DNA from: Lepidonotus clava
Lineage: Eukaryota; Annelida; Polychaeta; Phyllodocida; Polynoidae
DNA: 64,000 bases
Reading direction: 5' to 3'
NCBI GenBank assembly: GCA_936440205.1
Contig: OW387150.1
Span: 17,396,152 to 17,460,151, forward strand
Part shown: positions 1-11,833 of the stretch, piece after piece
Numbering within the stretch: position 1 is the stretch's first letter
How the letters are laid out: each line of letters begins with the position of its first letter
Position numbers and translations under genes: made by a program
The notes under the pieces: model-generated
Told to the model about the DNA's origin: nothing
Databases searched by the model: none
The model's input: only the letters and a program-made list of their open reading frames with translations

Positions 1-260
1 ATTTCATTTTTGAATTTAAAAAGAAAAATACTTTTGGAAGAAAGTTTTAATTCCAATTCCTACAAGACTTTTCAGCTGATGCCATTATTTTCATAATGTT
101 TCGAGTAAAAAGTGTAAATGATTTAAGAACGAAGGTTTTTCGTTAATCCTGTGCCAGTAGGTGTTACTGAGATCCCTGATGAAAAAATTATAGCGGGATG
201 TGAAATAAATCTGTCTCATGGAGAAATTAGTACAAGTAAATAATTTTTTGATAAATTTAG

Positions 261-438
261 GATATGGAAGAAGACTCCGATTCAGAAGAGGAGGTGGACA
301 CGCGGAGACCGGTCCGACCCCGCGAACCGGCACCACCACCGCCCCCACCACCACCATCCTCCTCCTCCCAGCCCCAACCACCGCCCCTACCCCCACAGCC
401 CACGGAGGTCATCATCAAAAAGGACTACAACCCCAAAG
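261..438 (+). CDS. SF3A1: SF3A1 exon a (acidic and polyproline segment)
   Basis: The exon follows an acceptor ending in tttag and starts in phase 0 with D-M-E-E-D. It encodes an acidic run, a polyproline run and IIKKDYNPK, and ends with one base of the next codon before gtagac. The ATG at 264 is internal, not a start codon, because the human protein has the same DMDEGSDDEE-like context here. Confidence 0.94.
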
Positions 439-3400
439 GTAGACGCCTGATATTTACACCTTTCATTAGAGTGAAAACGAATGTCCTATGGGGCTGTCAA
501 GTATGAATATAAGGTTTATGTTTAATTGAATTAGGTTTAATTATTATATATGATTACAGTTTTTGACGTAGTGGTCTTAATGTTGAATCGCAATAAAAAA
601 CGGTTTGAGAAAAATACAGGAGAAATGTCTGGTGTTACTCTTATGGCATAGAATCTCATCTCGGGAGTAAAAGAAAGGTAAATCCCTATGAGGCCATAAT
701 AGAAAAAAATGAAAATTAGTCTATGAATAAGTGTGACATTAAACAAACAAGGCAGACAGAAAACCGAAAAACTAAAAACTAAAAACATCTATAATCTCAC
801 TATGCATGTAGACCTGTGAAATATTTTAGAAACTGATGATAAAGATCATGTAACAAAACTTACACACAGTTCTTTAATCCCTTCCATCTCTCCTCCCGTG
901 CAGCCCCCAAACAGGTGCAGGCCGCACCCGCCCCGGACCAGTTCCTTATCTCCCCAATTACTGGAGAGAAGATCCCTGCCGCCAAGATTCACGAGCACGT
1001 TCGCATTGGTGAGTTATAAATACATCACTTTTGTGTGTGGATTAAAGGAATAACCTAAGTAAATGCAACAATTTGCTGAAGGTAGTAATAAATGTATTTC
1101 TACATCAAGTACTTTAGTAATGCCGTGGTTCTAATTTAAAGTTCGGAAAAAAGAAATCATAAATGAATCCGAGATAACTGAGAATGACACGAGGTTTACC
1201 ACTTTTCTGCTCAGGTTGTACTTGTAGATAAAGAATATTTTAAAATTCGAAGAATTTCTCCCATAATTTCCAACATATGCTAACATCTTTAAACATAGAA
1301 TCCAATTATTTACCGAGTACGTTAGGAGTGGAAACTCGTGATAAAGGGACTATTCTTAGTAGTGGAAACTCGTTATGAAGGGACTATCCTTAATCAGATT
1401 GTTATATTATTTCTCAAATCGAGGTAGTATTAATGCAGTAATATTGAAAGAAAATACGGTTTTAGTTGTTGCAGAAAAATCCAATTAAAACCTCACATGT
1501 TTCCCTCCCCCCCTCAGGTCTGCTGGACCCCAAGTGGATCGAGCAGCGCGACCGACAGCTGGCCGATAAGCGGGACCAGGAGGAGGTGTACGCGGCCGGC
1601 TCCTCCATCGGCTCCAACCTCAAGCAGCTGGCCGAGCGCCGTACCGATATCTTCGGTTCAGGCGCAGAGGAGGCCCAGATCGGTAAAAAGGTCAGTTATC
1701 TGTGTTTTTTTAACTTAAATTTACCATTAGTAGTTTCATATGATGTTTCATTTATGTTTCACCAGAACTATTATATTTTCCTATAAAAATGCGTTCATAA
1801 CCACTTTCTCTGGACGGCTGAACTTGCTTGTGTCAGTTTTGGTCATTTTAGTAAAATGCACTTCAGCAGGCCACGAGTAATTTGAAATGTATTTGATTGG
1901 AAAATCAAAAACGTCCCTTCGATGGAAATCACAACAAGTAAAAAAGAAACTAGGAGCAAAATTCAATACTTCAGTGCAAATACATAATTTGAAAACATTT
2001 GACAAAATGTAAATACATGTTGTTATCAGGGAATTTTGTGTGCCCCGAATACGTACCTTCTCTTAAACGTTCAAATTGCAAAGGCCTTAGAGTATATTTT
2101 TTTTAATGATTTTATTACATAATATCCATCAGGGTGACCCCTGGTTTTCAGGAGTATTACAGGATGAATATATATAGTTGATGATAAGGCGTGAGGGTAA
2201 TTGTAAAGGAAAATAAGAATAAATAAATTATTACAATTTTTCAGCTTTTCATAATGACAATATACAAAATAATACAGTACCTCATGCACTTATTAAACAC
2301 TGTTAGACATGTTTTAAATCGTGTTATCTCTCATCAGATCGGCGAGGAGGAGCGGCGGGTGAAGGAGAAGGTGACGTGGGACGGTCACACGGCCTCCATG
2401 GAGCGCGTCACTCAGAAGGCCCGAGAGAACATCTCGATCGAGGAGCAGATCGCCGTCATCCACAAAGTCAAGGGGCTGCTGTGAGTACAACGCGTTGTAC
2501 AACTCAATTTTTTGGTTCAATTGCCTGTTCGATACTCGGGCGTATGAATGATACTTTAAGGAATCCCATGTTTAGATATACTGTTTCGCAGTGCTTATAC
2601 AAACGGAAATGGTAAATTTAGTGTATCCTATGAGAAAAAGGTCGAAGCACAATAAAAGTGTAGAACTGGTAGAGATTTATAAGTCGAAAGGAATCAAGGG
2701 TTGTGTATATACGTAGTAAGTTAAAATAATTTAAAAGAATATCCATATAATTTTGGAATAGAAAAGCAAAATTGAGTATAACTATTTACTGGGCGTTCAT
2801 CGGTTCTTGTGAATTATGTGACCGCTAAAGTTGAAACATCAATGTTTCCCAAATGTCTCACAGTATATAGCAAAGTATTTGAAGTAGGACAAATAGCAAT
2901 GTTGGAAATTGATATTCACTGATATAGGATAATAAAACGTTAACAACTGCGCTATTTGTTGATTTACAGGCCTGATGAGGAGAAGGAAAAGATTGGTCCG
3001 GCCATGCCCAAAGGTGGCGAATCTCGCCAGCCACCGCCGCCTCCCATGTCACAGCCCATGCCACCCCGCTCCATTCCACAACCTCCGCGGGCCGCCCCGC
3101 CCCAACCCAAACCACCTGTGAGTATAAGCCATACTGTTTGTTAGAGATGTATTCTGTTTGAAAGCAGTGTTTGACGCAAACCATTTGGACCCTTGGCTGA
3201 CAGGGCGGCCTGGGTATTTATTGATATTTAAAGATCCGACCGATTATGATTGTTCTTTTTCTCTCTCTCAAATTGTGGCCCCTTAAGTAAAGTTTGCGCA
3301 CATGGGCCAACAGGCGGACGTTAGTTTTGAAAACAGTTCTTATGTCATTTTAATGAGAGTGTTATGTTTAATCTTTCTAGACGTTTGGCTTAAATTGGCA

Positions 3401-6046
3401 AACATAAGGAGACAAATTTTATAAGAAAGACAAATAACCCTGTCTGTGATAGTATGGTCTATGTGTTAGCAATCATATGTGCATTATTGCGGCAGTTAAG
3501 AAAGTCACAAATTAACTGAAATAAAGAACCCAATGAAGGCAATATTTGGAATAGATAATGACCATGTGTTTTTGTCTTGAAACATCAGACATCGAATGCC
3601 AGCTTCGATAGTTTACAAATAATACAACTCATTGGTGTACCATTACAGCCGCCCCCCAAGACGTCTGGGCCCCCCACCCACACGGTGACCGCAGTGCCCA
3701 TGCCGCCCCGTCCCCCACAGATGATGCTCGTACCCCAGAGACCTCCCATGCCACCAGGCCCCCCAGACGGTATGTAGAGTTAGAATTACATCAACCTATT
3801 ACAGTCGAGTTCTTGTAATTTTTTTAGTGCTTTGTATGTAAGGTGGTAAGCATTTTTATCATAATTTCAAGTCATCTTGCCAGCGTATACATGTATATAC
3901 GTTCGACGTGGCTACAAGTGCTTGCAATATCGGAAAAAAACAAAAAATGTATATGCATTCTAGAAGGTATGTGACAGGTATTCCTGGGTTTTAACTGAGA
4001 TCAGGAGTTATCCCAAAATCAAGTCGTCTTGCTTCACTCGTTAACTATTCCTATTGCCCGTCCCCAGGCCGGCACCACATGTTCCAGATGCGGCCTCCCA
4101 TGCCCCCGATGCCACCCGGTCACCACATGTCCCACCCGGGCTTCATGCATGGCGGGCCCCCAATGCACGCACCCCAGATGGCCCAGATGCAGCCACCGCC
4201 CCCGCAGCGACACCAGCCGCCCCCGCCCGAAGATGAACCGCCCGCCAAGAAGGCCAAGACCGAGGACGACCTCATGCCCGAGGATGAGTTCCTCAAGAGA
4301 AACAAGGTAGGGAGTCGGAATAGCTTGAGGGGAGAAACATACACTTTATTTAGCATAGCAAATTACTGTAATTTTATTAAGTATTGAATAAGAAAACCGC
4401 GTAATTTTAGTTTTACAAATCCGGCATGGTACAAGAAGCAGAATTGAATATCTGCGCAAGGCTCACTTCCCAACGCTAAAAGGGATGATAGAAACTGCGG
4501 GGAAATTGTGGAAGATGGGAGAAATTGTGGGAAGATAAGAATCAAACATTTTGTATAGAATTGAAACGTTTTTTCGCCTCAGATTTTAGCTTAGAAAGTA
4601 AAAGGTTAGTAGATTAATATGTTCTATTCTAAGAACCACCTCACTCTTGCCTCTAAGCCATAAAATTAAATTGCTTTATACTCGATATATCCATATTGCT
4701 TAATTTGAAACACACGCATATGACAAAACCCTATAATATTTTCTTCCTCATCTTTTTTAGGGGCCCGTGACGTTCCGCGTGGCCGTGCCTAGTCTACCCG
4801 ACAAGCCCGAATGGAAGGCTAACGGCCAGGTGCTTATGTTGACCATGCCGCTGACGGACACGGTAAGTCTGTCATTAGTAATTACCCACACCATGTACCC
4901 AAACAGATATCCTTTCATTAAAACTGTCGTCTTATCAATGTATTACTAACAAATATACTACTGGAAGATCATACCTGTATGAAGTGGTTTTGAAATTAAA
5001 AAAAAAAAAAAAATTACGTATAGATATGGACACTAACCATCGTAGACTGACATTATGTCCGACGTTTTAGGGCAATGTGTCGGACATTATGGTCAAAACG
5101 TCGGACATGTCCGGCAAAAAAGGACTTTTCACAAACACTGGACTCTTAGACTCGCGTAGAATAAAGGGACAAGTTCAAACTTACTTGAACTTAAACCACT
5201 ACTCAGCTGTTAACACAGATAAGGAATACGATTAAGACTGAGTTAACTTCGGATATCTTTACTTAATCGTAAAACGTATGCCCAAATCGGAAAAAATCTT
5301 AACAATTTACAAACAAATCGAGGACTTGGAAACTGAAATTCCTGTAAATTTGCACTGTTATTTCGCTATTATGTGTTCGTTATTCATTCACTAATAAACT
5401 GCTAATATTGTTTTTAGTTGCAGGTTGTTAGTTATTCATTCACTGATTATATATTAACATTGTTCTGTATTTGTAGGTGTCTGTCATCAAGGCCAAGATT
5501 CACGAGGCGATCGGCATGCAGGCCGGTAAACAGAAGCTGCAGTACGATGTAAGTAGCCCAGACTTAACTACATACAGGGCACTAATAATTAACCCCCCAA
5601 AAAATAAGTTTATGTATATAATTGGTGATATACGAAAAACAAGTCCTGCATTTTTAGGGGTCCTTATATAGCCCAAAATTTCAGGTTTATGCCCCCTTAT
5701 ATTGTTTATTTTGGCACCAATAATTACGCGAAATCAAATTATGTTCGAGGTATATGAAGAAAAGAGCATCTTTATTGGTGCCCTACTGGTTGCCCCCCCC
5801 TTGTATTTTTTATTCAAGCACTATTATAACAGGCAAAATAAGAATGTTCGAAACATATAGAGATAAACGGACTTTTAGGGGGTCAAAGCAATATTCTGTA
5901 CATAAGTGAATAGATTTACTCATGATTCTTGTTTGATATTGCAGGGACTGTTCATCAAAGACTCAAATAGTCTGGCATTCTATAACTTCACCCGGACGGC
6001 CACAGTTCAGCTGCAGCTCAAGGAGAGAGGAGGTCGTAAGAAGTAA
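261..6046 (+). CDS. SF3A1: Splicing factor 3A subunit 1, C-terminal half (10 exons, gene continues left of window)
   Basis: SF3A1 is part of the SF3a complex of the U2 snRNP and acts in the nucleus in branch-site recognition. Ten exons (261-438, 904-1008, 1518-1690, 2338-2480, 2970-3117, 3649-3769, 4068-4306, 4761-4862, 5477-5548, 5945-6046) have GT-AG borders and join in frame to 460 residues plus TAA. In order they encode an acidic stretch, a proline run and IIKKDYNPK; the conserved block with FLISPITGEKIPA, WIEQRDR, LKQLAERRTDIFG and EEKVTWDGH-type sequence; a long Pro/Met-rich linker; KKAKTEDDLMPEDEFLKRNK; and a C-terminal ubiquitin-like domain ending ERGGRKK, the tail known to contact U1 snRNA stem-loop 4. 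The order and spacing match metazoan SF3A1. The two SURP domains and the start codon lie outside the window. Introns are unremarkable except for a short tandem repeat near 1327 and an inverted repeat near 5055. Very confident. Confidence 0.97.
904..1008 (+). CDS. SF3A1: SF3A1 exon b
   Basis: Acceptor cccgtgcag, donor gtgagt. Encodes PDQFLISPITGEKIPA and HVRIG, which is highly conserved in SF3A1. Phase 1 in and out. Confidence 0.95.
1327..1394. repeat. 34-bp tandem duplication in SF3A1 intron
   Basis: Two copies of a unit beginning AGTGGAAACTCGT, starting at 1327 and 1361. Short and apparently neutral. Confidence 0.75.
1518..1690 (+). CDS. SF3A1: SF3A1 exon c
   Basis: A pyrimidine-rich acceptor ends in ccctcag and the donor is gtcagt. 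Encodes LLDPKWIEQRDR through LKQLAERRTDIFG and IGKK. Ends in phase 0. Confidence 0.96.
2095..2165 (-). repeat. Retroposon 3' end fragment in SF3A1 intron
   Basis: Reverse complement of the block at 12395-12460, with CCATCAGGGTGACCCCTGGT, TTTCAG and an A-rich end. Two dispersed copies in opposite orientation support a transposed sequence. Confidence 0.5.
2338..2480 (+). CDS. SF3A1: SF3A1 exon d
   Basis: Starts IGEEERR and continues KVTWDGHTASMERV, then ISIEEQIAVIHKVKGL. Acceptor catcag, donor gtgagt, ending with two bases of a leucine codon. Confidence 0.96.
2970..3117 (+). CDS. SF3A1: SF3A1 exon e (start of proline-rich linker)
   Basis: Begins LPDEEKEKIGP, aligned with VPEDDTKEKIGP of vertebrate SF3A1, then becomes proline-rich. 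Acceptor tttacag, donor gtgagt. Confidence 0.94.
3649..3769 (+). CDS. SF3A1: SF3A1 exon f (proline-rich linker)
   Basis: Proline/methionine-rich sequence of the VPMPPRPPQMM type between acceptor attacag and donor gtatgt. The sequence is divergent, as expected for this linker, but phase and composition fit. Confidence 0.9.
4068..4306 (+). CDS. SF3A1: SF3A1 exon g (linker and DDLMPEDEFL motif)
   Basis: Met/Pro/His-rich repeats lead into EDEPPAKKAKTEDDLMPEDE and FLKRNK, the conserved junction before the ubiquitin-like domain. Acceptor ccccag, donor gtaggg. Confidence 0.95.
4761..4862 (+). CDS. SF3A1: SF3A1 exon h (ubiquitin-like domain, part 1)
   Basis: Encodes GPVTFRVAVPSLPDKPEW and NGQVLMLTMPLTDT, the first strands of the C-terminal ubiquitin-like fold. 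Acceptor tttttag, donor gtaagt. Confidence 0.95.
5055..5108. repeat. 14-bp perfect inverted repeat in SF3A1 intron
   Basis: ATGTCCGACGTTTT at 5055-5068 pairs with AAAACGTCGGACAT at 5095-5108, with a further TGTCGGACAT between them. It could form a stem-loop in the pre-mRNA. Confidence 0.75.
5477..5548 (+). CDS. SF3A1: SF3A1 exon i (ubiquitin-like domain, part 2)
   Basis: A 72-nt exon encoding VSVIKAKIHEAIGMQAGKQ and KLQYD, the helix of the ubiquitin-like domain. Acceptor tttgtag, donor gtaagt, phase 0 on both sides. Confidence 0.95.
5945..6046 (+). CDS. SF3A1: SF3A1 terminal coding exon
   Basis: Encodes GLFIKDSNSLAFYN and ends LKERGGRKK followed by TAA at 6044-6046. This is the normal SF3A1 C-terminus. 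Confidence 0.96.
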   Translation, partial: GLFIKDSNSLAFYNFTRTATVQLQLKERGGRKK

Positions 6047-6930
6047 AAAAACGCATTTACTGGATAAAGCGACATAGGGGCAGATATGGTACTGTTATTA
6101 CTGAATCGTACCTGAGGGAAAGGGGTTGTAAGAAATGGGCCAGTTACTACTGGATCTACCTAAAGGGGGGGAGGGGTCCTAAGATGCATATCACAGAGTT
6201 ATTATTAGTACTCTGTGAAAGGAGCCCGTATAGATAACCCAGGCAACTATTACTGGGTCTACATAGATGAAAGAGGAGTATATAAAACATAACCAGCCAG
6301 TTTTTACTATATCTTAGACCACTCAGTTATTATTAGACCTACTTACACAGAGAACACATTGTATATTATTCAGTCTTCAGAATGTTCTTGGAACCATTCT
6401 ATGTAACAGAGCAATATTTCTCGAAACACCTTGATTTAAACTGCATAGATACATCAGGAGCGCAGGGGCTTACGCTTTGTCGGATATATTTATCTTAGTC
6501 AGATATATTCTAGGTGTATGTTTCTCCATGGTATAATGAACAAACTGCCAGGAATTAAGAACCACATAATTATTTTGAAAAATAGAATTTTGGTTTAAAA
6601 GTTAGAGTTTTGGTTAAAACGAACATTTGTATACTTTTGCATTAATTTCTCTCGAAGAGCAAGAGAGATTTATAAAGAATCGTGACTCATAGTGTAGGAA
6701 AAGAATACAGGGGGAAATGACTGGCAAAATATTTTTGGAGGGTATAAAACTGCCTATTAGTTGTATCATTACGAGGAGAAATTTATGTAGATATACTTTG
6801 AGAATGCGCTATATTTGTCAGAAAGATTGTTTTATTATAAAATGAAAATTGTGTTCAGAAAATCAAATTTGTACCACAAAAACGTTATTTTATTTTTATC
6901 ACTTGTCAATAAAAACGTGGAAAAAAACCT
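6047..6930 (+). other. SF3A1: SF3A1 3'UTR with degenerate tandem repeat and poly(A) signal
   Basis: The first 280 bases hold about four degenerate copies of a roughly 50-bp unit, each with an AAGG-rich part, a GTAAGA-like part and TTATTACTGG(A/G)TCTAC. The last codons and stop of the CDS resemble the same unit. An AATAAA at 6908-6913 is the best polyadenylation signal. The rest is AT-rich with no other gene. Confidence 0.7.
6908..6913 (+). terminator. Candidate SF3A1 poly(A) signal AATAAA
   Basis: Canonical AATAAA about 860 bases after the stop codon, followed by a T-rich stretch. Earlier AATAAA-like words may also be used. Confidence 0.6.
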
Positions 6931-8028
6931 ATCATATTGTGAGTTATTTTTATTCAGCTGATTAACAGGTATCCCAAACAAGCCCAATTTGGATTTAATT
7001 GCAATCTAAAGAAGGCATTACATTAATTTTATGAATAGGCAATGTGTTTAGACAAATCATTTCCTTTTGTGAAATTCATTGAGCATGTAAATGAAGGCCG
7101 AGTCGTTTTACACTTCGTCGAACTAAACCCAAAGTAATCTATATATATTATAATGAATCAAATAATTCTCAAACTGTGAAGATGTATCTGGTATGAATAG
7201 TTTATTGCGTTCAATACATGAGGTACACATGTCCTTATGGCATCAATATCAGTCATGTCCGTCAGATTTCTCCGCAAGCGTACAATAATATTGAGAACCA
7301 GTCAGGAGAACATAGAAATGACTCTAGAAGTGCGTTAAACAGGCAATTTATCTGTGTTTTATTGATTCATTCATAAGAAAAACATTTTGACGGCGATTTC
7401 GAATACAAAAACATTTTTTTTGACGGATGGTAGAAAGACCTCAAATTGAAAGTTAAACTTACTAGATTACTTTCTGCTGTTGGTGTGCAGATGACAGACA
7501 TTTACTAAAAGTTAAGACTACTCGTGAGATGACAAATCTGAAACTAATATTTCAAACTCGATCATCTGTATGCCAGCTATCACGCGGCAATGTATATCAC
7601 ACTCTGCATACATTGTAAAAGCAGAAATATACACGAAATAATAACCAATAGAACTTAAGGTAACAAATATGTGACATCCTCTGCGAAAAGCAGTCTTATG
7701 GCCTGGAATATCAAATTAAGATTGTGTCTTGGGGAATCTAATACTGAAAAAATTAGGAAAATATTCTTATTAGAAAAAAAGTTATCTTAATCTGAGGACA
7801 CAAAGGTCGGATCTGCTAAATATGCTAAAATAGACAAGTCTTTGGTATTTATAAAGATATAACTTACATATCATCTAGGCAAAAAATTGAAATCTCAAAT
7901 ATGATTTCAGGAAATATCCTGCCATTTTCTTTCTATTTAAGATATTCAGAATCAGTTTTTTGCTGAATATGGCCAAACAGTCCCTTGATTCAGAATTTCA
8001 AATTTTGAAAACTTAATTTTGTTCCATG

Positions 8029-8110
8029 GTTACCATGGAAACCAACATTTGCATAGCTGTAGTTTCGGCCGGTTAGGACGTTCTATCAACATTCCGGTTA
8101 CCATGGCAAC
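8029..8110. promoter_or_regulatory. Pair of RFX X-box-like palindromes
   Basis: GTTACCATGGAAAC at 8029-8042 and GTTACCATGGCAAC at 8097-8110 fit the RFX X-box (GTNRCC, spacer, RGYAAC); the second is perfect. A similar palindrome occurs among transposon remnants at 62.6 kb, so these may be parts of a repeat rather than working sites. Confidence 0.35.
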
Positions 8111-10053
8111 AAAATGCAAAAAAATCCTAAATTTTTCACAAGAAATGAAAACTATGAAAAATTTCATTTATAGCATGGATATAGCTTATTTTTCTTATTT
8201 GTCTGATTTCTAAGCTAACTAAAGGCTGTAGAGCCATGAATAGGCATTTCCATAAGGCTGGAAATCCCAGAAACTGTCACATATATTAAACAAACACAGG
8301 TCTTGACCATCAGGTGTTGACAATTTTGTTGACCTCATTTTGATCCTTTAAATTACAATCACAATTTAAAACAAAGCTGACCACTGGCACCTGTTTTGTT
8401 TATTAGAAATGCCTACACGGAATATATAAGTTTGTACACAGAATGGCAAAGTTACAAGAACAAATAATGACACGTGCTTATGAATCTAGGTTGTATAACT
8501 AATTTCATATAATGATACATTTTGCATGATCTTAAAGGCGGTATTTATAATCTTGGGTAAAGTTTCATAAAATGACCTCAATGAAATACGTAAATCTAAG
8601 ATCACCAGTGTTCAATTGTAAACATCACATTATTCGAAGTTGTTTTTTTCCCCAAATTTTTAATTAGAATAAATTAAATTACTTATTAGCTTAGTGAATA
8701 TTACTTACGTTAACTAGAGTCAATGAATATCAACTAAAGTTGTTGAGAACAGAGTCATGTGTCTTTTTTTCCTGTTTGAGATCATTTCTGAGAAAACGAT
8801 AGAGTACACGTATGTAGCAGTAGCGAAAGTTCATTTCATGCATAGCCGGAAAACCTGGAAAAAATACTCCAAAACGAAATCTTAAATCATTCTAGAGCTA
8901 ACATGACACAAGATTTCATTTGCAATTTTTCTCTCAGGCATCGACTGATACAGACAGTTTTGGAAGATAGCAATACAATTAGGTCTAGTTATGCATTTCC
9001 AACAACTATTTTTGATTCACCGAAGTATAAATACAAAATATTTCCCAATGTAAATATGTCTTTGCAGTTTTGATTACTTTATAAATGAGTACCCTATAGG
9101 AAAACTTGTTAAATGTATTGCATTTGCAGAGCTCTTTGTAATAACCCAATATCAAGTTCCAAGTTAATGTTGGGTTGATCGAAACACATCATTAGAAAAC
9201 CCTACGATTTCTTTTCATCGTCGCATATAATCGACTTGTTTTTTAAACAATCACGGAAAAAAGGAAGCAGTACAAAACATTCTTTTTGGGTTCTAATACA
9301 ACAAAAGATAAGGACCAACGAATCAATATATACACCTCATCGAAACATTCCATTTTTCAAATTTACATTGTAAACCATAAAACTCCACACGAAAAATACG
9401 CTAATTTTGAGGGAATTATATTAATTTCCCAAACAGACTAGCGATCAGATGGTGGCAACGGTAAACCACGGTTGTGAAGTTATGAGGCCAAATGGAAAAG
9501 AAATTATGTTCAGGTAACCCGACCTACCATACAGCTGTACTTTTTTCCTCCTGAATTTCAGGAAATTATGAAAAATAAAAAATACTGGCCTAATTGATAG
9601 AAACTGCTACTTATTCCAGAAAAAGCATATTCTGTAGCTAGTTGAAACTGTTGCAGAACGTGTATGGATAAAGTCCACGGCTCAAGTCCATGTGAAAATA
9701 TCAGAAAATCACCATGGATATTGGAAATTATCCTTTTTTGCCGAAGAATATTACCCGAACACAATTATGTTTCTCGTTTGGCCTTAGCAACATAATAATC
9801 ACTCTTATAATCATCATACCCTCCTCAACTCTTTATGTATCACAGAACCCGTTATAACAGTTATATGCCTTATTCCATGAAGTATCCGTATTACCTCAAA
9901 AGCGGCATTTAAACAAGTACTGACGTAAAATAGCACTAAAATGGGCGACTGTACAAACACACATTATCACATCACAGGGCTGCTCTCCGACATATCACAG
10001 ATCCCACTTTGGTCAGGTTAGTTCGCATGTTTGGCACTAGGGTCCGCATCAGG

Positions 10054-10116
10054 CTCTCAAACAACGTCAAGTTACTTCAAGAAACTCTCAAACAACGTCA
10101 AGTTATTTCAAGAAAC
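10054..10116. repeat. 31-bp tandem duplication
   Basis: Two near-identical copies of a unit beginning CTCTCAAACAACGTCAAG, starting at 10054 and 10085. Confidence 0.8.
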
Positions 10117-10586
10117 AGAATTGACAGGAATAAGATGCACACATAGAGAATTAAGCGTGAGTTATCACCGTGCTTTCCACGAATAAAAAAAAGACGCTTT
10201 TTAAAAAGCACTAAAAGTATATTATACTTTTGCCTCATGGAAGGGATATTTCTAAAATTTCTATGGTATTGGTTATATACAGTAGCATTACAGGTTCCTT
10301 TAAAATCATAATATCTACAGAAAAATAAGAAAAAAGTATGCTAACAAATAAGGGAGCAGGCTGTTGATAAAAATGTCAATGACTCAAATCTCATTGCATA
10401 TTATCAAATCTAAGGTAACATTGAAAAGAATGAATAGTACTTGGAATCGATGTTTTCAAAACTTGATGGGGGTTTCAGTAGCATTTGAAAATACTAGTAA
10501 AATGATACACAGTCCACCTGCCAGCAAGTGGCGTTTGACTTTAAAATAGATTTTTATAAAAATAATAATAATTGAAGATAAAGAAT

Positions 10587-10592
10587 TTTATT
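10587..10592 (-). terminator. Candidate DCLK poly(A) signal
   Basis: Minus-strand AATAAA about 1 kb after the DCLK stop. Other AATAAA words exist further left, so the true end is not fixed. Confidence 0.3.
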
Positions 10593-11195
10593 CAGAATCG
10601 GTGAAATTAGTTTTGTTATACTGGCCAACGTATAGAATTAAAATTGATATTGTCGATAAGTACAGAGAAATTATTTGGGAGCTATCATGGGAAGCGGCTT
10701 ATAACCAATTGAGCTGATGCGTTTGAAGGGTAACACATTTTGTGTTTTCATACTTAACCTTCAATAGTTTCTGTTCTTAATAATCGAAATGCAAACATTA
10801 ACCTCTGTCTTTGGTACAAGATAGGGCAATTCTAATCAACAGATAATATATCTATATAGAGAACGAAAAACAACTTTTTCTGAATACACGTAATGCTCTG
10901 CACTAACTATAACTCATAACATACACATAATATCATATTCTATAAGTATTCCGTACAAGTATGTATAATATGTAGGATAAAAGCTATCACAGCTAATTCA
11001 GTGTGCATTTGTCTCGGTATAAAACAAATATTCATCTCTGGTCCTTCATTACAAAGACTCTGGTCAGTTGAGGCTTACTAAAAGCAACCAAAGGCACGCG
11101 ACACCTACTAGTACGTACATATACATTACCAATGTCAATAGAATCCAACATTGCCATATATCAGGCATGTAGCAATTATCAATTTGCTTAGATAT

Positions 11196-11520
11196 ATTAG
11201 TGATTCGTTTAACATGGAAATACCTATTATCATTTCTCATGATACATCATTTATCACTTCTCACAGATATATCTATTATCATTACTTATAGATATATCAA
11301 GTTTCATTGCTCAGCGACATCTGGTCTATCATTTTGCTTAAGTATATCTGTGCAAAGATTTACCGATTATCACTTCTCATAGATATAATCGATCACCACT
11401 GTTTATAGATATATCAAGTGTCATTTTTCACAGATATATCAATTACCATTTCTAAGATATATATAATATATCAATTATCATTTCTCATAGATAGATATAT
11501 CATTTCTCATAGCCATAATA
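11196..11520. repeat. Degenerate AT-rich minisatellite
   Basis: Repeated blocks of the type TATCATTTCTCATAGATATA with a variable period of roughly 25-35 bp, about ten copies. It lies just beyond the DCLK stop codon, in the putative 3'UTR. Confidence 0.75.
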
Positions 11521-11618
11521 GGTATCACCAAGCTGAGTCCTCAAATCACTCACTATACAAAAATAATCTCTGCTTATGTCCTTTGGTAATCTCTCAGGAT
11601 AATCCCTGCTGACCAGTC

Positions 11619-11833
11619 TCACCTCCTGCTCATCACCTCCAGGTACTTGGCCCTGTTGGCCTTGGCCTGGATGTCCAGGTCCCTGCGCAGGTTCCTCCTG
11701 TACTCCTCCATCTTGGGGGGAGGCTGGAGACTGCCCCCCTGGGTGATGATCCAGGGGTGGGTCAGTACGTCCACCGCCGTGTACCTCTTAGCCTTGTTCA
11801 CCACCAGCAGCCGGGAGATCAGGTCTTTAGCAT
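11619..11833 (-). CDS. DCLK: DCLK last coding exon
   Basis: Encodes [29 protein letters not shown] and a short basic tail ending YLEVMSRR, then TGA at 11621-11619. The tail is much shorter than in long DCLK1 isoforms. A GT inside the last codons could support an alternative downstream tail, but I found no matching exon. Confidence 0.93.

Larger units (their letters stand above)
6931..11618. other. Convergent intergenic region and putative DCLK 3'UTR
   Basis: AT-rich with no convincing coding exon. The part nearest 11618 is presumably the DCLK 3'UTR; a minus-strand AATAAA at 10592-10587 is one candidate end. The region holds two X-box-like sites (8029-8110), a 31-bp tandem duplication (about 10054-10116) and an AT-rich minisatellite (about 11196-11520). 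Confidence 0.5.

Noticed and set aside
218-442. Alternative plus frame overlapping the first SF3A1 exon
   Set aside because: The SF3A1 frame with conserved KKDYNPK and correct splice phases explains this DNA.
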